From: Ulota crispa
Taxonomy: Eukaryota; Streptophyta; Bryopsida; Orthotrichales; Orthotrichaceae
Direction: 5' to 3'
DNA: 64,000 nucleotides
Assembly: GCA_963920765.1 (NCBI GenBank)
Contig: OY987246.1
Location: forward strand, 21,285,428-21,349,427
The notes under the pieces are model-generated. The model worked only from the letters and a program-made list of their open reading frames with translations, had not been told where the DNA came from and ran no database searches. Positions within the stretch are counted from its first letter, which is position 1. The number at the start of each line of letters is the position of its first letter. Shown piece after piece: positions 44,901 through 57,100 of this stretch. The translations under genes were made by a program, and so were the position numbers.

Positions 44901-47900
44901 CAGGAAGATCTGCCATTGTTGCTCCGCTTGAAAATCCCCCGTCGTTCTTCATAGGGTCACCCTCCAAGCACCCCAAGTTCGGCATGAGTGTCGTGAAGGG
45001 ATATGCAGCAATTTCAGGCTTTGCAACAGTCACTGCTGCCAACAGCGATGATTTTCCTGCATTCGGCAATCCCTGTAGTGCACAACAACAGTAAGATCTT
45101 CTCCACAATAAGGACAATGCGCATTGATTATGACATTTGCTGGAGATTATTAAAAAAAAAAACATTGCGTAGAAGCCATACCACAAGTCCAACATCTGCC
45201 ACAACTCGTAGCGTTAATTCAAGTGCAATCTCCTCACCAGGACCTCCAAGAGTCACAACCTGCGATAACAAGGAATAGCTCACGCATCAGAGATAATAAG
45301 GGAAGGTAACAAAAAATCCCTATATTCAGTAAGAAACGAAGCATAATAATAAGTATCCATAAACATCGTGCAACCAGCTGTTCATGTACGCTAAAATTTA
45401 AAGAAACAAAGTTGGAGACTAACAAATCTTCAGAGGAGGTTAAACTGCAAAAAGCACCTTGTCATCAGGATCCTGTATAGTTGGTAAGCCATTATCCCGG
45501 AGACGCTTGGTGTCTTTGGCTTCAACAACGCAAATCTGCAACAAGATTCAATCCAGTAGATTACTTTCTCAATTCGGCGACCATCAGAGCTCCGTAAAGA
45601 TCAAAACAAAATGCTCATGAGAATATCAGGTTTGAGAATACAGGTGCTGAAAGCAAAAATGTCTAACGCAGACCATGACAGATTGTATCAAACACCATAT
45701 TAGGTGAATCGGGAAAAACAGAGGGATCATTTTGTACTCCACCTTAATCTTACATACAGTAAATGTACGCATACCTACAGCTCAAAGTTGTAATTATTTG
45801 AAATTCTTAGAGGCAATCACTGAGACTTCACTATTAAACAAGAAAGTGCACGCTTGTTCTTTCATAATATGCTAAATTGTACATAATGACAGAAATAGTG
45901 AAAGTCCCAGAATGTCCTGTTTTTCCCAATCTACCTAATATGGTGTTATCTTTAATATTGGATATGAAGACTTGAACATGAACCTGCATGGTATAGAAAC
46001 AGCAAATCTTGGGGGAAAAATCTTACCCCTCCACGACCACCTCGAGCAACCATAATCTCATCCCCGTGTTTTGCAAGATCAGCTAAAAACTTCCCTCCTC
46101 TCTTCCTTTTCACCACGGTGCCTGCATTGTCACAAGACGTATGTTTTGAGGTCTTAGACCATGTCAAGGAATAAATGAATAGTTCACATCATACTACTAA
46201 AATCACATGGGCCTTTGTAATATCACACCTTGACCTCTGTAATATCACGTATCCAGTCTTTCTGATATCGTCATACTACTAAAATCACGTGGCCGTTTGA
46301 CTACTAAAATTACGTGGCCCTTTCTAATATCACACCTTGACCTTTGTAATATCACAATTCCATATTTGTAATATCATCCTACTAAAATCACATGGCCCTT
46401 TGTAATATCACACATCTACCTCTGCAATACCACATATACGGTCTTTGTGATATGACATCTCTAGACTTTTTGATATTATCACGTACATACAATTTGCAGA
46501 CTCACTGAAAAAAAAATCTTTGCATTCTATCCATTCTATCCAACATATGAAAAACCTAATTAATATTTTGGGAAAATTCCATGGATACCCCTGAAGTTTG
46601 CCATATTATCATAGATACCCCTGCTTTATCAGAAATTTCACAAATACCCTTGGACCAAAAAATTTAGGTGTTTGTTTTGTTGTGCACAGCACTTCTCTTC
46701 TTCCTTTGCGCGCACACATAACAAAAAAGAAATAGTGTGCACAACAAGGGAGAAGGAAGTGACATGCACAACAAAACAAATTCTTGAAAAATTTGGTCCA
46801 AGAGTATTTGTGAAATTTCTGAAAAAGCAGGGGTATCTATGGTAATATGGCAAACTTCAGGGGTATCCACGAAGTTTTCCCTAAAATTTTCATGTTGAAT
46901 GCGTAGCGTTAGCAAGCGCCAACTGCTAGTGTGACACTGAAAGTCCATAGTATGCTGCAAAAGTGGGAAAGCCTTACCCACTGGAACGGCGATGCGAAGA
47001 ATGGAAGCATCAAGTCCATGAAAAAAATCTTTGCATTCTATCCAACATATAAAAAACCTAATAAAATTTCATATTGAATGCGTAGCGTAGCAAGCGCCAA
47101 CTGCTAGTGTGACACTGAAAATCCATCGTATGCTGCAAAAGTGGGAAAGCCTTACCCACAGGAACGGGGATGCGAAGAATGGAAGCATCAAGTCCATCTC
47201 GGAGTGATGGAGAGAGTGTTCCCATAGAACTAACATTCGCACCACGTTTTGCATTGTGGCGTCGTTTCCGGTGATATGGCAGCAAAGTATCAGCACTTTC
47301 ATCTGCCACGAGAATCACATCCCCGCCATGGCCACCCAGAGGCAAAATCAAGGCTCCATCGTTGGCTCTCTTGTAAGTCCCAGGTTTCTTTTCCTTCTTC
47401 TTGAACCTGCTCTCATTGTCATCTACTACTTTTGGTTTTGGCAGCTTCAGAACTGCGCCATTGCCTCCATCACCCGAACGCACTGTAATCACCACCTGGT
47501 CGAAGTACTTGTGTGGCTCTGTGTCTAGATTCTTCGGCCCTTGTACAGCATTAGGGCTTTCCTTGGTCAGTGCACAATTGATTCTACCACTGCGTGTTAC
47601 CGAGAGCCTCTGGTCACCTATCCACAATCACCACAAGCATCACAAGCACAATATATGTAAAAAAATGTAAATTTGTGACATTCCAAGTGAAGGTAACAAA
47701 TTCTGAGCAAAAAAGTCACCTATCCACAAGCACCACAACTACAATTCATGTAACGAAATGTAAATTTGTGACATTCCATGTGAAGGTAACAAATTCTGAG
47801 CAAAAAAATCACCTATCCACAATCACCACAATCACCACAAGCATATTCATGTAAAAAAATGTAGATTCGTGACATTCCATGTCAAGGTAACCAATTCTAA

Positions 47901-49781
47901 GCAATAAAGTCACCTATCCACAAGCACCACAAGCACAATTCATGTAAGGTAGTGTGCTGTAATTGCAAGCCTCTCAATGCGTCCCATAGGTAGCTGAAGA
48001 ATGGATATGAAGTGGTTATTTAATGGAGCTCTTTAAGTCATAGAAAAAAAGGTGTCTTTTATAGCAGGAGCCAATCTTACTCGTCGATTTCGCTTCATCT
48101 CTATACAATTTGCAGAGGAATAATTCATGGGAGACCTGAATTCACAAATAGGTGCATAATCCAGAAAACTTTGAAAATTCATCAACAATTCAGGAATGCT
48201 TCAAAAAAATATGAAAAATATTGTGTTACATTTGACATCTATTTCTCAATTAGACAAAAAATCTTCACATCTTGGAAAGCCCATGAAAAGGTGGACCAGC
48301 CCTTAGCCCCTAAAGGACCATGGCCTTTATTTTGTCAAAAACACTCAAAACTACCACTTCTATGGCAAAAGGTAAAAAAGTTTGAAGTTTGGTCTTTTTA
48401 CAAATCTAACCGTAGGATCTTGTACTAGACTTGTATATGAATGTATCATTCAAAACTAAAAAACTTTTGACTGCACAGATTGCAAGATATTTGCGTTTAA
48501 AGTGTAAAAAATAAGCATTTTTGCACCTTGCACGACTAGATTGTTTGACTTTGAACCTTTTTAACTTAATTTTTGCACCATGGAGTTTTGAGGTTTATTT
48601 TTTTGTGGTGGGAATTGAGTTGAGAATCTTTAGAAAAAAACCAAATCAGAAAATACTTTATTTTCATTCTTAAAAAAAACATTAAACAGAAGAAGGTTTG
48701 AGATTGACCATAATCTTACATTGTTAATAACCTTGCAATGGAATTGAATCACAATAATCCCAATGGTGAGATTGTTCTAGAAAGCAAACTTTGCCCTTTC
48801 CAATAGTTTCTTTTTGCAAAAATGTTAAATTTGCATTCAAAAATGAAGTTTATAAGTTACTTTTTCAGAGTGAAACCACACCTACCCGCAAACAAAAACT
48901 CCTCATAACTTTCATCTCATCTATCAAAATTGAATGATTCAAAGCTCCCCACGTCTATATAAGTCTAAAGAACCTATTTCAGATTTTTATTTGAAAAAAA
49001 TGAAATATTTAAAGAAGTTTTTGGTTGTCAAGGGAGCAGCATTTTCTAGATTTTCATGCATAACTTCTTCAATAAATGTCAGAATGAAGAAAAAATTACA
49101 TTCCCACGTAGATCTTTGAATTCCTCACATTCAATAAAAGTTTCAGAAAGCCATAGATACATGCCCGAAATCCCATTTGTCCCCCGAAGGGACAATGGTC
49201 CTTTAGGGGTTAAAGTGGCGGTTTTAGAGCATACTACCTTAACGAAGTGTAAATTTGTGACATTCCATGTGAAGATAACCAATTCTGAGCAAAAAAGTTA
49301 AAAACAGCAGACGCAAAACAATCACGACACAAGTTGTTACGTATCTTCATCCGATTCTCTATTTGTGTACGGATTTTCAAACCCTAACCCTAATTATTGA
49401 CACTACATTACTCCTAATTTAGCCTCCCTTGAATCACATAAAATGTGTCGTCTTCCAGTAACTGGTTCATCGAACTCTTGACAGCTTACAACAATTGAGA
49501 GCCTATGCGCTTTCCTCCTAATGCTAAATCCAGTTCATTCATTGTGCACGATGTCTCTTTTAAATGTAATCACCTTATGGCTTTCTAAATGATCAGAAAA
49601 GAAAAGAAAAAATATTACCTGGCCAGAGGCTCTGTTGTGAACATACGTTGAAGGCGAGGGAATGAGCGCAGAGCTGAGTGTACACAGGAATTTTAATCCT
49701 GCTGCTCCGCGCAGAAACAACAGTGCTCGCACACGACGTACTCGCCAACGCTTGCATCCTGCCCGAAACAATTCCAAACAA
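41929..49781 (-). CDS. OBGC: plastid Obg-type GTPase (ObgC/CPSAR1 family)
   Basis: A 555-aa Obg/CgtA GTPase; plant ObgC acts in plastid ribosome assembly and chloroplast development. Exons (-): 49619-49781, 47156-47617, 46027-46121, 45458-45535, 45182-45259, 44872-45072, 44479-44586, 44185-44259, 42710-42975, 41929-42070; sum 1668 nt. The start chosen ([17 protein letters not shown]) gives a Ser/Thr/Arg-rich plastid leader and stays in frame. The Obg glycine-rich domain follows ([37 protein letters not shown]). The G domain has P-loop GLPNAGKSS (~293-301), DLPG (~347), NKLD (~414) and a SAR/SA motif (~507). A Glu/Lys/Gln-rich insert ([14 protein letters not shown]) and a basic tail end the protein. 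Introns carry four MITEs, and tandem duplications flank exon 47156-47617 on both sides. It is shorter than Arabidopsis ObgC (~681 aa). Confidence 0.95.
42127..42545. mobile_element. Stowaway-like MITE, copy F2 (419 bp, inverted to F1), ObgC intron
   Basis: Begins CTCCCTCTCTCCCTCTAAA, ends ..TTAGAGGGACAGAGGGAG; TA on each side (42125-42126, 42546-42547). Same length as F1 in HISN7. It fills most of the intron between the last two ObgC exons. Confidence 0.85.
42976..44184. other. large ObgC intron, no element recognised
   Basis: AT-rich intron sequence between exons 44185-44259 and 42710-42975. One TTAACCCTCAAAAACGCTCA motif at ~43353 resembles a TTAA-family terminus, but no partner end was found. 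Confidence 0.4.
45692..45946. mobile_element. MITE family A, copy A3 (255 bp), ObgC intron
   Basis: Ends ACACCATATTAGGTGAATCG and inverted ACACCATATTAGGTAGATTG. It is the most symmetrical copy of the family. Non-coding. Confidence 0.88.
46190..46475. repeat. degenerate tandem repeat with CCTTTGTAATATCACACCTTG core
   Basis: Four to five irregular units combining tactaaaatcacrtggccc and tttgtaatatcacacc in the ObgC intron next to exon 46027-46121. Confidence 0.7.
46507..47195 (-). repeat. tandem duplication crossing the end of ObgC exon 2, one copy holding a MITE
   Basis: Copy A (46507-47020) and copy B (47021-47195) both contain ctttgcattctatcc, aatgcgtagcg, caactgctagtgtgacactg, the splice donor (gccttaccca) and the coding end gatgcgaagaatggaagc. 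Copy B is the true exon end. Copy A carries the Mutator-like MITE, whose single-copy target remains unoccupied in copy B. Confidence 0.85.
46570..46881. mobile_element. Mutator-like long-TIR MITE, copy G3 (312 bp), ObgC intron
   Basis: Arms of ~110 bp start GGGAAAATTCCATGGATACC and inverted GGGAAAACTTCGTGG. Flanks taatatttt (46561-46569) and taaaatttt (46882-46890) match 8 of 9. The unoccupied sister copy near 47062 reads cctaataaaatttcatattg with the 9-mer once. Confidence 0.9.
47610..47944 (-). repeat. ~100-bp tandem array containing the ObgC exon 2 splice acceptor
   Basis: The motif tcacctatccacaa (gene strand ttgtggatag|gtga, the acceptor of exon 47156-47617) recurs at about 47613, 47717, 47808 and 47909, each with gtgacattcca and ccaattctgagcaaaaaa. 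The array continues after the transposon, at 49242-49300. Confidence 0.85.
47945..49241. mobile_element. TAAGGTAG-type MITE, family E, inserted in the ObgC array and itself interrupted
   Basis: Ends TAAGGTAGTGTGCT and inverted TAAGGTAGTATGCTCTAA. The surrounding tandem array gives the empty site: catgTAacgaaatgtaaat versus catgTA[element]TAacgaagtgtaaat, so the duplication is TA and the element proper is 47947-49239 (AGGTAG..CTACCT). Removing the nested 903-bp piece leaves ~390 bp, like 40333-40718. Confidence 0.88.
48307..49209. mobile_element. 903-bp piggyBac-like non-autonomous element (TTAA target)
   Basis: Ends CCCCTAAAGGACCAT on both sides (inverted, ~15 bp identical). Left flank TTAG, right flank TTAA; the empty site in the related MITE (40361-40364) is TTAA. 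Size and interior blocks match 10318-11217. No transposase ORF. Confidence 0.85.
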
Positions 49782-50648
49782 ACTCCAACAATGAATTTAA
49801 AATACGCTAACTACTCGCCACAGTTTCAACGCAAATTTTCATACTAATTTATAAGCATACGCTGCAAACTGGAAGAAAACCCTAATCTTGACCTAATCCT
49901 ACCAAAACGCTTCAACTGCTTCTCGATCTCGCAATAATTCTTCAAATTTACTCAGAGACACGGCAATGGTTATTCAAACTTCAAAGCCATTTCTTCATCC
50001 GAGATAATTGTGACCTAAGCACATAAGAATCAATTGCTATGTCTATCTAGTCACAGGATTAGGTCTGACCTTGAAGATAAACCTCTCCTAAAACCTCAGC
50101 TTAAATGAAAACAACAAGTACTTCGTTGCGCTTCATATAATTAAACTTGAAACTAGGTTCACTGTGATCATTTAAACTTCAAAGCAATTGGCTATTCCCG
50201 AGATAATTGCGACCTAAGCATGTAAGAATCGACGGATATGTCTATCTAGTCACAGGATTAGGTCTGACCTTGAAGATAAACCTCTCCTAAACCCTCAGCT
50301 CAGAAGAACACAACAAGTCCTTCCTTGCGCTTCATATAATTTATACTTGAAACTAGGTTCACTGGTGTGATATCTGTAATGGCAAGGAAAAGGAGAATAT
50401 GATGGACTGACATTCGAGATATGGTGTGAGAACTGAATGGCGACGCTTTGTAAACCTGAAGAGATGCACAAGCTGGTGAACTGGTGAAGCTTGAGGGAGG
50501 AGGCTGAAGGCGAGGGATTTAGTGTAGCCTTTATCCGGAAGTAATTACTCTGGGTCGTTGGATTTAATATGGCAAGAAAAATAGTGTGCACTAAAATAAG
50601 GTCCGTTCTTGTCCTAGTCTAAGTTCAGTATTGTGGTACGTTTTATTA
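49782..50648. other. upstream region of ObgC, includes a ~165-bp direct repeat
   Basis: Segments around 49960-50150 and 50160-50340 are direct copies (gacctaagcacataagaatc, gtcacaggattaggtctgac, cttgcgcttcatataattta-like). No gene recognised; the ObgC promoter should lie here. Confidence 0.6.
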
Positions 50649-50954
50649 GGGAAAAATTCAAGGATATTTGCAATATTTACATAAATACCCTCCTTTTTCA
50701 GAAATTACACAATTATGTCATGACTTTTAGGCATTTATTTATTGTGCTTGTACTTCCTTGATGACCAATGTTAAAGAAGGGAATGTAACGAAACAACAAA
50801 GAAGCAACATGCGCACAAAGGAAGAAAGGAAGTGACATTCACAACAAAAAAAACACATGGGAATTTTAATCCAAGGGTCTTTGTGTAATTTCTAAAGAAG
50901 CAGGGATCTCTATGTAAATATTGCAAACTTTGTGAGTATCCATGAAACTTTCCC
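50649..50954. mobile_element. Mutator-like long-TIR MITE, copy G4 (306 bp)
   Basis: Starts GGGAAAAATTCAAGGATA, ends ..CCATGAAACTTTCCC. Flanks gttttatta (50640-50648) and tttttatta (50955-50963) match 8 of 9. Confidence 0.88.
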
Positions 50955-51592
50955 TTTTTATTATTAGCAATAATCACGTTTTATACAAGATAAATTAGTG
51001 AAGTTACTGTCTTTTTTGGGTCACATCAGGCAAATTTATGCTTGGATTGGATTTTTTTTTATCATTGATTATTCTTTCTATAATTCTAGAAAGAGCTCTT
51101 AGAAACTTGGAGTTTTGAATCTTTATTTTGTTGTTAATTCACTTTTTAAGAATCAAACATATTGTCTTTCTTATTATAATATTAATCAATTTCATATATG
51201 ATCTAGATTTCAATTATTGTTAAGCATGAGCGTAGACCGTTTAATCTTATTTTAGTTGTTGATACCTCATTATAGCGTTTTTTAATGCTTTCCTTTGTGT
51301 TTCTAAGTGAAATAGTACTTTAGCATAGAACTATTTGGTGCTTATTACATTGGTTTAATAAAATCTCAATTTATTGATTTAAGTTTAGAATCTAATTGCT
51401 TTTTTTTTTTTTAAAGAAGAAAGGCCATCCTTTACTAATGTGAGGCAACTGTTGTGAGTTGAATAATAATGGCAAAGAATTGCTACCCAATAATTTCATC
51501 ATATATACTTTTTGATATATTTGCTTTGGTTGAATTTACACCAAGATAAGGCTTTGAAGAAACAACAACTTGAGACACATTTACAAATGAAA

Positions 51593-52005
51593 CAAGATAG
51601 CAACACCCATAAGCGTGAGTTTAAGCTTTATAGGGTATGTGCCTAGATCAAACAAGCTTAAAAATAATATTGCTACATTAGAAAGAAGGAATGAAAAATA
51701 TTGGCATCAATTTCAAAGTTTCAATTGCAAGCATTTGTTCACAAAGATTTTCCAAAGTCCTAAATCACTGAAATTGTATAGTTGTGTGTAAGAGATGCTA
51801 AAAACAATGCTTACTAGTTCTTAAATAGTGAGATGAGGCGCTCAAAATTATCATGTTAGTCACTTACAACCACCACTTTGTTACCCACAAACATCTCTTC
51901 ATCACCCATAACCATCACTTTGTCACCCATAACTTTTTTGTTTTATACGTGACTGTGCCAGTGACGCCCATGGGGACGGTCATGGTTAGTGGTGCTTCTA
52001 CCTTA
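51593..52005. mobile_element. TAAGGTAG-type MITE, copy D5 (~413 bp), diverged
   Basis: Left ..AGATAGCAACACCCATAAGCG, right ..GTGGTGCTTCTACCTTA. Interior blocks ttcacaaagattttccaaag and tcacccataaccatcac identify the D family. Confidence 0.75.
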
Positions 52006-54119
52006 AAGTGAATTATAAGACTAAATTTCAAACAAAATATGAACAATTGAAATAATATTGTGTCTTATAAATTTACCAACATACCAATCACTTATTGGCA
52101 TTTAACAACTAGCATTTTTCATTGTTTTTTTTGTACAACTTTATTATATGATCATGGATGGTTTATTTTAGATAAAGCAATATGTAATGGCACCTCACAT
52201 CCAACTATAAATCACAAGAATCTTAAACATTTCATGAATGTTGGCACATTATGTCATCATCAATTTTGATGGAACAATTAATTGTTTCCCTTCAATTTTG
52301 AAGTGACAATATTGTATGATACAAAAATAGTTATAAATTGCTTTGTTTATAAGATTTTATTTTATGTCAAAAGGTTAGGTTTCAACAAGACCAACATGCA
52401 ATGCTCCTCTTGAATAAATGTTCAATTCAAGGCAAGTAAACAATTGAACCTAATTAACAAATTTTAGAATCCATATTAATAAACTTCTATGAAAGGTTTG
52501 TCCTTTGTTTTTGAAATTTTGCAACACCTTTATTTTCAGCTTAATGTTGTGTTGAGAACATTATGGAGCTCTTGATGCCAAATTTTGTGACTTATTGTGT
52601 TATATTGGTTGATGTCCTCCAACTCAATGATCTTTGATTAGTCTTGTAACAAAGGTCTGTCTCCATGATTCTCATTGTCAAACTTTTACTTGGTCTCAAG
52701 ATTACATCTCTCATTCAACCATAAAAAATCCACCGTAGAAATATCATCATCTCTTAACATTTTGATTATAGAAATTTTAACCTACTACTTGACTATGTGA
52801 CTTTGATTGCTTTGAAAAGGTAAGATGCATGTATAGCAAAGAAAAAAAATCAAACACCCATATGATTGGATGGTGGAAGTACACTATTCAAATGATTCAA
52901 CAACAATGACAAATTTTATTTTTATAAAGGCAAAAAGGTAGAAAAACCTTTACAACGATTAAGATTAGTTTTGAGCCTAATTTACAACCTCTATAGTGTC
53001 AAAGTGCATTTAGTAAAAGAGGGTAATCTATTACCTATCAAGAAGATTCAAGTTCTAATATCAATAAAACAAGTTCCAATAAATTTTCACCAACACAATA
53101 GATACATAACAAGCTTGAATCTAAGGAAGTGAAACAAAAAATTAATGACACAGTAGACTAGATATTGAGGAACTTTCTTCTCAAAATGCTACTCTAGTGG
53201 TTTCCACCTGTATCCAAGTTGCTACATAAGTGACATCACCAAGTTTCTTGGGATTTCCTTCAACATAATGTTCTTCCCAAATTTGTAATTCCAACATTGC
53301 AAGTCTATAACAAAAACTATCGCAACTTATCGTGTAATAGTCTACCTTTATTTTCTTCCTGTTCAGAAATATACACAATACTGGCTGGTACCTCATATAT
53401 AATTACATCTATGAAAGAATGTAGAAGTTTGTTGTACATGATATAATTAGACCCTCACCACGCCAAAGGATAAAATATCTCCCCTATACTATCCCTTTTA
53501 GAAAAATAGGGACAAGACATTGCGAAACAGAAAAATGAAATTTGAAAATTCACAATCTAGAAGCAAGTTTTGGATCTCTGGACATGAAGGAATTAAATCA
53601 CGAGAGAAATTTCGGACAAAACTTGGACAAAACTTGGACAAGTATGAGGTTAATGTCACTCATACTATTCTCCACATTTTGGTGTAAACTGCTGAATAAA
53701 CAGACTCTTTGAAACAGGATCAGATATGATACACCGGCTTAAACAAGGGTCGGAGTAAATTCTCTCCTTTGAGCAATTGTACATTTGAGTAATTCTCAAT
53801 CATGCCAACGAAACAAAAAAAAAGCTGAATAGAGTTTAAAATGTTAAAAACTAACAAGTATATAAACAATCTCTGCTAAGAACTAACAAGTGTATAGACA
53901 ATCCTGGATGGAGGCTAACAATAACAAAGTAGTTTGGGAAGGAAATTAGCATACCCAGCTTCGAGATATTCAATGTACTATACTTCACGTCATCCATTAT
54001 GTGGCTTCGATTATACTGTAAAACTTGGCTCCTGATACCCAATGATCACCATCTCCAAAGTAAAACACTCCACTTGCAGCTTCATTTCGGAACTACAGTC
54101 AAGATTCTTGTGTCATGTT
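52006..54119. other. intergenic between D5 and the permease, nothing recognised
   Basis: No supported gene. Open frames are short and lack motifs. The permease 3' untranslated region is expected at the right end. Confidence 0.45.
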
Positions 54120-57100
54120 CTACGATTTGGGAGGTTTCAAACCCAGATAAACCGCAACAAGAAGCAGGACTATCAAAAATACTCTTCCGCCAGGTACAAG
54201 TACAGTATGGCGCACTCGATCAGCTGGAGGTTGTTGGTACCGGTAAACCCAAGCCATGATTGGGGGCAGCACACCAAACAGAAAACAATTTGCATAGAGA
54301 CCAGCAAAATCAAGTGCTGAAGCAAACGCTGTTGGCGAAGTCACTGCCACGACTACCGGAGGAGCCATAGCCAGCAACAATGCTGTCATTCTGCCTGAGT
54401 GACTCGGTTCCTGTGTTATCATAACTCTTTCTTCTTCTGCATGTGGATGGATCCCAAACAAGCTGACAGCGTCAATCAGCTGCTTTGGAAAGCTCAAGGC
54501 ATACCCGATGAGAGTTGTACCTAGAGCAGCAAATGCAAAAGCTTGAACCACAGGAGCTGCTGTACTACTCAAAGAGAGGAGGAGTTTGATAGGATCAGCA
54601 GCAGATTCTGTTTGTGCTTGTGCGAGGCCTACAATGACAGCATTCCAAGCCAAAACCATCAGCAAAGGCACAGCTCCCCCACAGAGTATAGCTTTGCGAG
54701 CATCTTCTGGTTTTCCTCCCACCACTTGGCACACCACGGGTGTAATCACATGAAAACCCAACGTGAGCACAATTACTGGGATTGCAGGAGACAGTGCAGC
54801 GAAAGACCAGGTACTGGATCCTATGGATCCCAGCCAGAAATTCTTACCCACGGAAACACCAATGCCAACCAGGCCTGTGATTGATGCAAGCATAAGACCG
54901 CACAGAGCTTTGTTCAGGGTATCTACAGCTTGAAAGGAGGTAAATGCTAACATGAAAACGACTACTCCAGGGCTTAGTATGCAAATCAAAGTTGGATGGA
55001 AAGGCAACCAGTGTGTTAGAATGGAATGAAGCCCTGCCACACAGGCCACCAGGAGAGCATAATTGAGGAAGGCGTAGATGAGCGCAACGACACGCCCAGC
55101 AGAATGTCCCAGAGTTCGCACTGCCAGGCCTGTGAAGCTCACTTCCGCCACTCCCTGCTCTGCCATCACTGTCAACCATCGTACACAGAAAAATAAGTAC
55201 AGTGGTGCTTGGTTAGCGTCAACCTTTGTAACAGCAAAGATTGGATAAGATCACACTCCCACTTCCCTTTTGCCCAAAGCATGTATTATGAGCTTGGTTA
55301 AGGTCAAGTGCTTGCAAATGGTCAACGTTTTCTTTTTGTCAATGCCCGTTTTGACTCATTAGTTAGAAAGGTGTTTGGTTAGTGTACCAAAAATATGGGT
55401 GGGAAAGCACCTCCAAAGTTGCAACCACTAGAACTAGGAAAGTAATGCAAATGGAATGTTTCTTTAAAATCAATGCTTGAATAAGATAAACACTTTTTTC
55501 TAGCCCGAAGTGTTAACCTTATCCAAGCACCAATGTAGTTGAAGAATCTCTACATGCTGTAAGAGGTTGCAGACAATGGATACAAAGTTTAGTTTGATCA
55601 TTCCTAGTGAACTGTTCTCAAAGCAACTTAGATCTAACTTTGTACCCTTCCAGAAAATGAACAGTCAAGAGTATCATGAAACACATCAATTAGCGCAATA
55701 TCTACATCAAGGTTCACAATTTTAGAATCTAGATGATCCTAGGTTGCATATCTGCTCAAAAACGCAATGAAGTTGAGACTCACCAGAATAACTAAGCTCG
55801 GCTACTAAGAGTATAGAAGCCATGACATAAGCCCACACAACAGCGATTGTTACAGTTGATGGGATCAGACCAGCGTGTAGAGTGGCAGCAGGAAGTCCAA
55901 GTATGCCAGGCCCAACAGCAGTGCCTATAACGGTTGACAACAATGGCAGTCAGAATACAACGTCAAGCCGAACCACACATTCAAGCACCATTTCAGGGAC
56001 AATTGAAGTCGACATGAACAATGCCACTTCGTGACTCTACACGTCACAGGTGCAAGCTTCGTAGCCTTTTTCAAGGTTAACTGTCGGTAAAATGATGTGG
56101 CAGATACGATTGCTATGGAGTAGGGTATGCAATTCAACAAGCACAAGCATATATGCAAAGCAAACTAAAAGAAGCGACCCAAAAGGAAAAATTTAGCTAC
56201 CCATGATAAGTCCAACCGCAGAAGCCAAACGCCCGCCCCATTCACTGTCTGCTCCGCATTTCAAAGATGAAAATTGTTAATTTATAAATAGCATAAACAC
56301 ATACACGACATACGTACAAACTGCAAGCCTGCTAAACTTACGAACTATGAATTCCATATTTGTAAGGGAAAATTTCATGAATACCCCTGAAGTTTGCAAT
56401 TTTTACATAAATACTCCTGCTTTTTCAGAAATTGCACAAATACACTTGAACCAAAATTTATAGGCGTTTGTTTTGTTGTGCGTGCCACTTCCCTCTTCCT
56501 TTGTGCGCACATTGCTTCTTTTTTGTTTCATTATAATCACTTCTTCAACATTGGTCATGAAGGAAGTACAAGCACAACAGATAAATGCCTAAAAATTATA
56601 ATCCAAGGGTATTTGTGCAATTTCTGGAAAAGCAGGGATATCTATGTAAATATTGCAAACTTTAGAGGTACTCATGAAATTTTTCCCTATTTGTAATTGG
56701 AATGTGTATTGACATGCAAAACAGTTATGTTGTATCACTATAGTATATCAGAAAACTTAAAAAATGAAGAATAAAGTGAAAGGCGCATGTTTCATATTAA
56801 CGCTCACTTACAAAAACGTGCATTACCTGCATGTGACAGAGACGGCAATTCGAAGGGAGAAGCCTCATCGTTCCAAGGCTCAGAACGAAGCTGTGCATGA
56901 CACGTGGTTCCAGAGTTCACGTTCTCCTTGTGTAGAGGAGTTCCATCAACAGAACCATGCAACCATGCACAAGATTTATCTGTACCAGCTGCTCCAATTA
57001 AACTTTGAAGGCGATTTTGTAGAGCCATAATCATTAGACGATTATCCGAACGTAGTAGCGAACTCTGCCGCCATGGCTGCTCGACTTTCACATTATTTAT

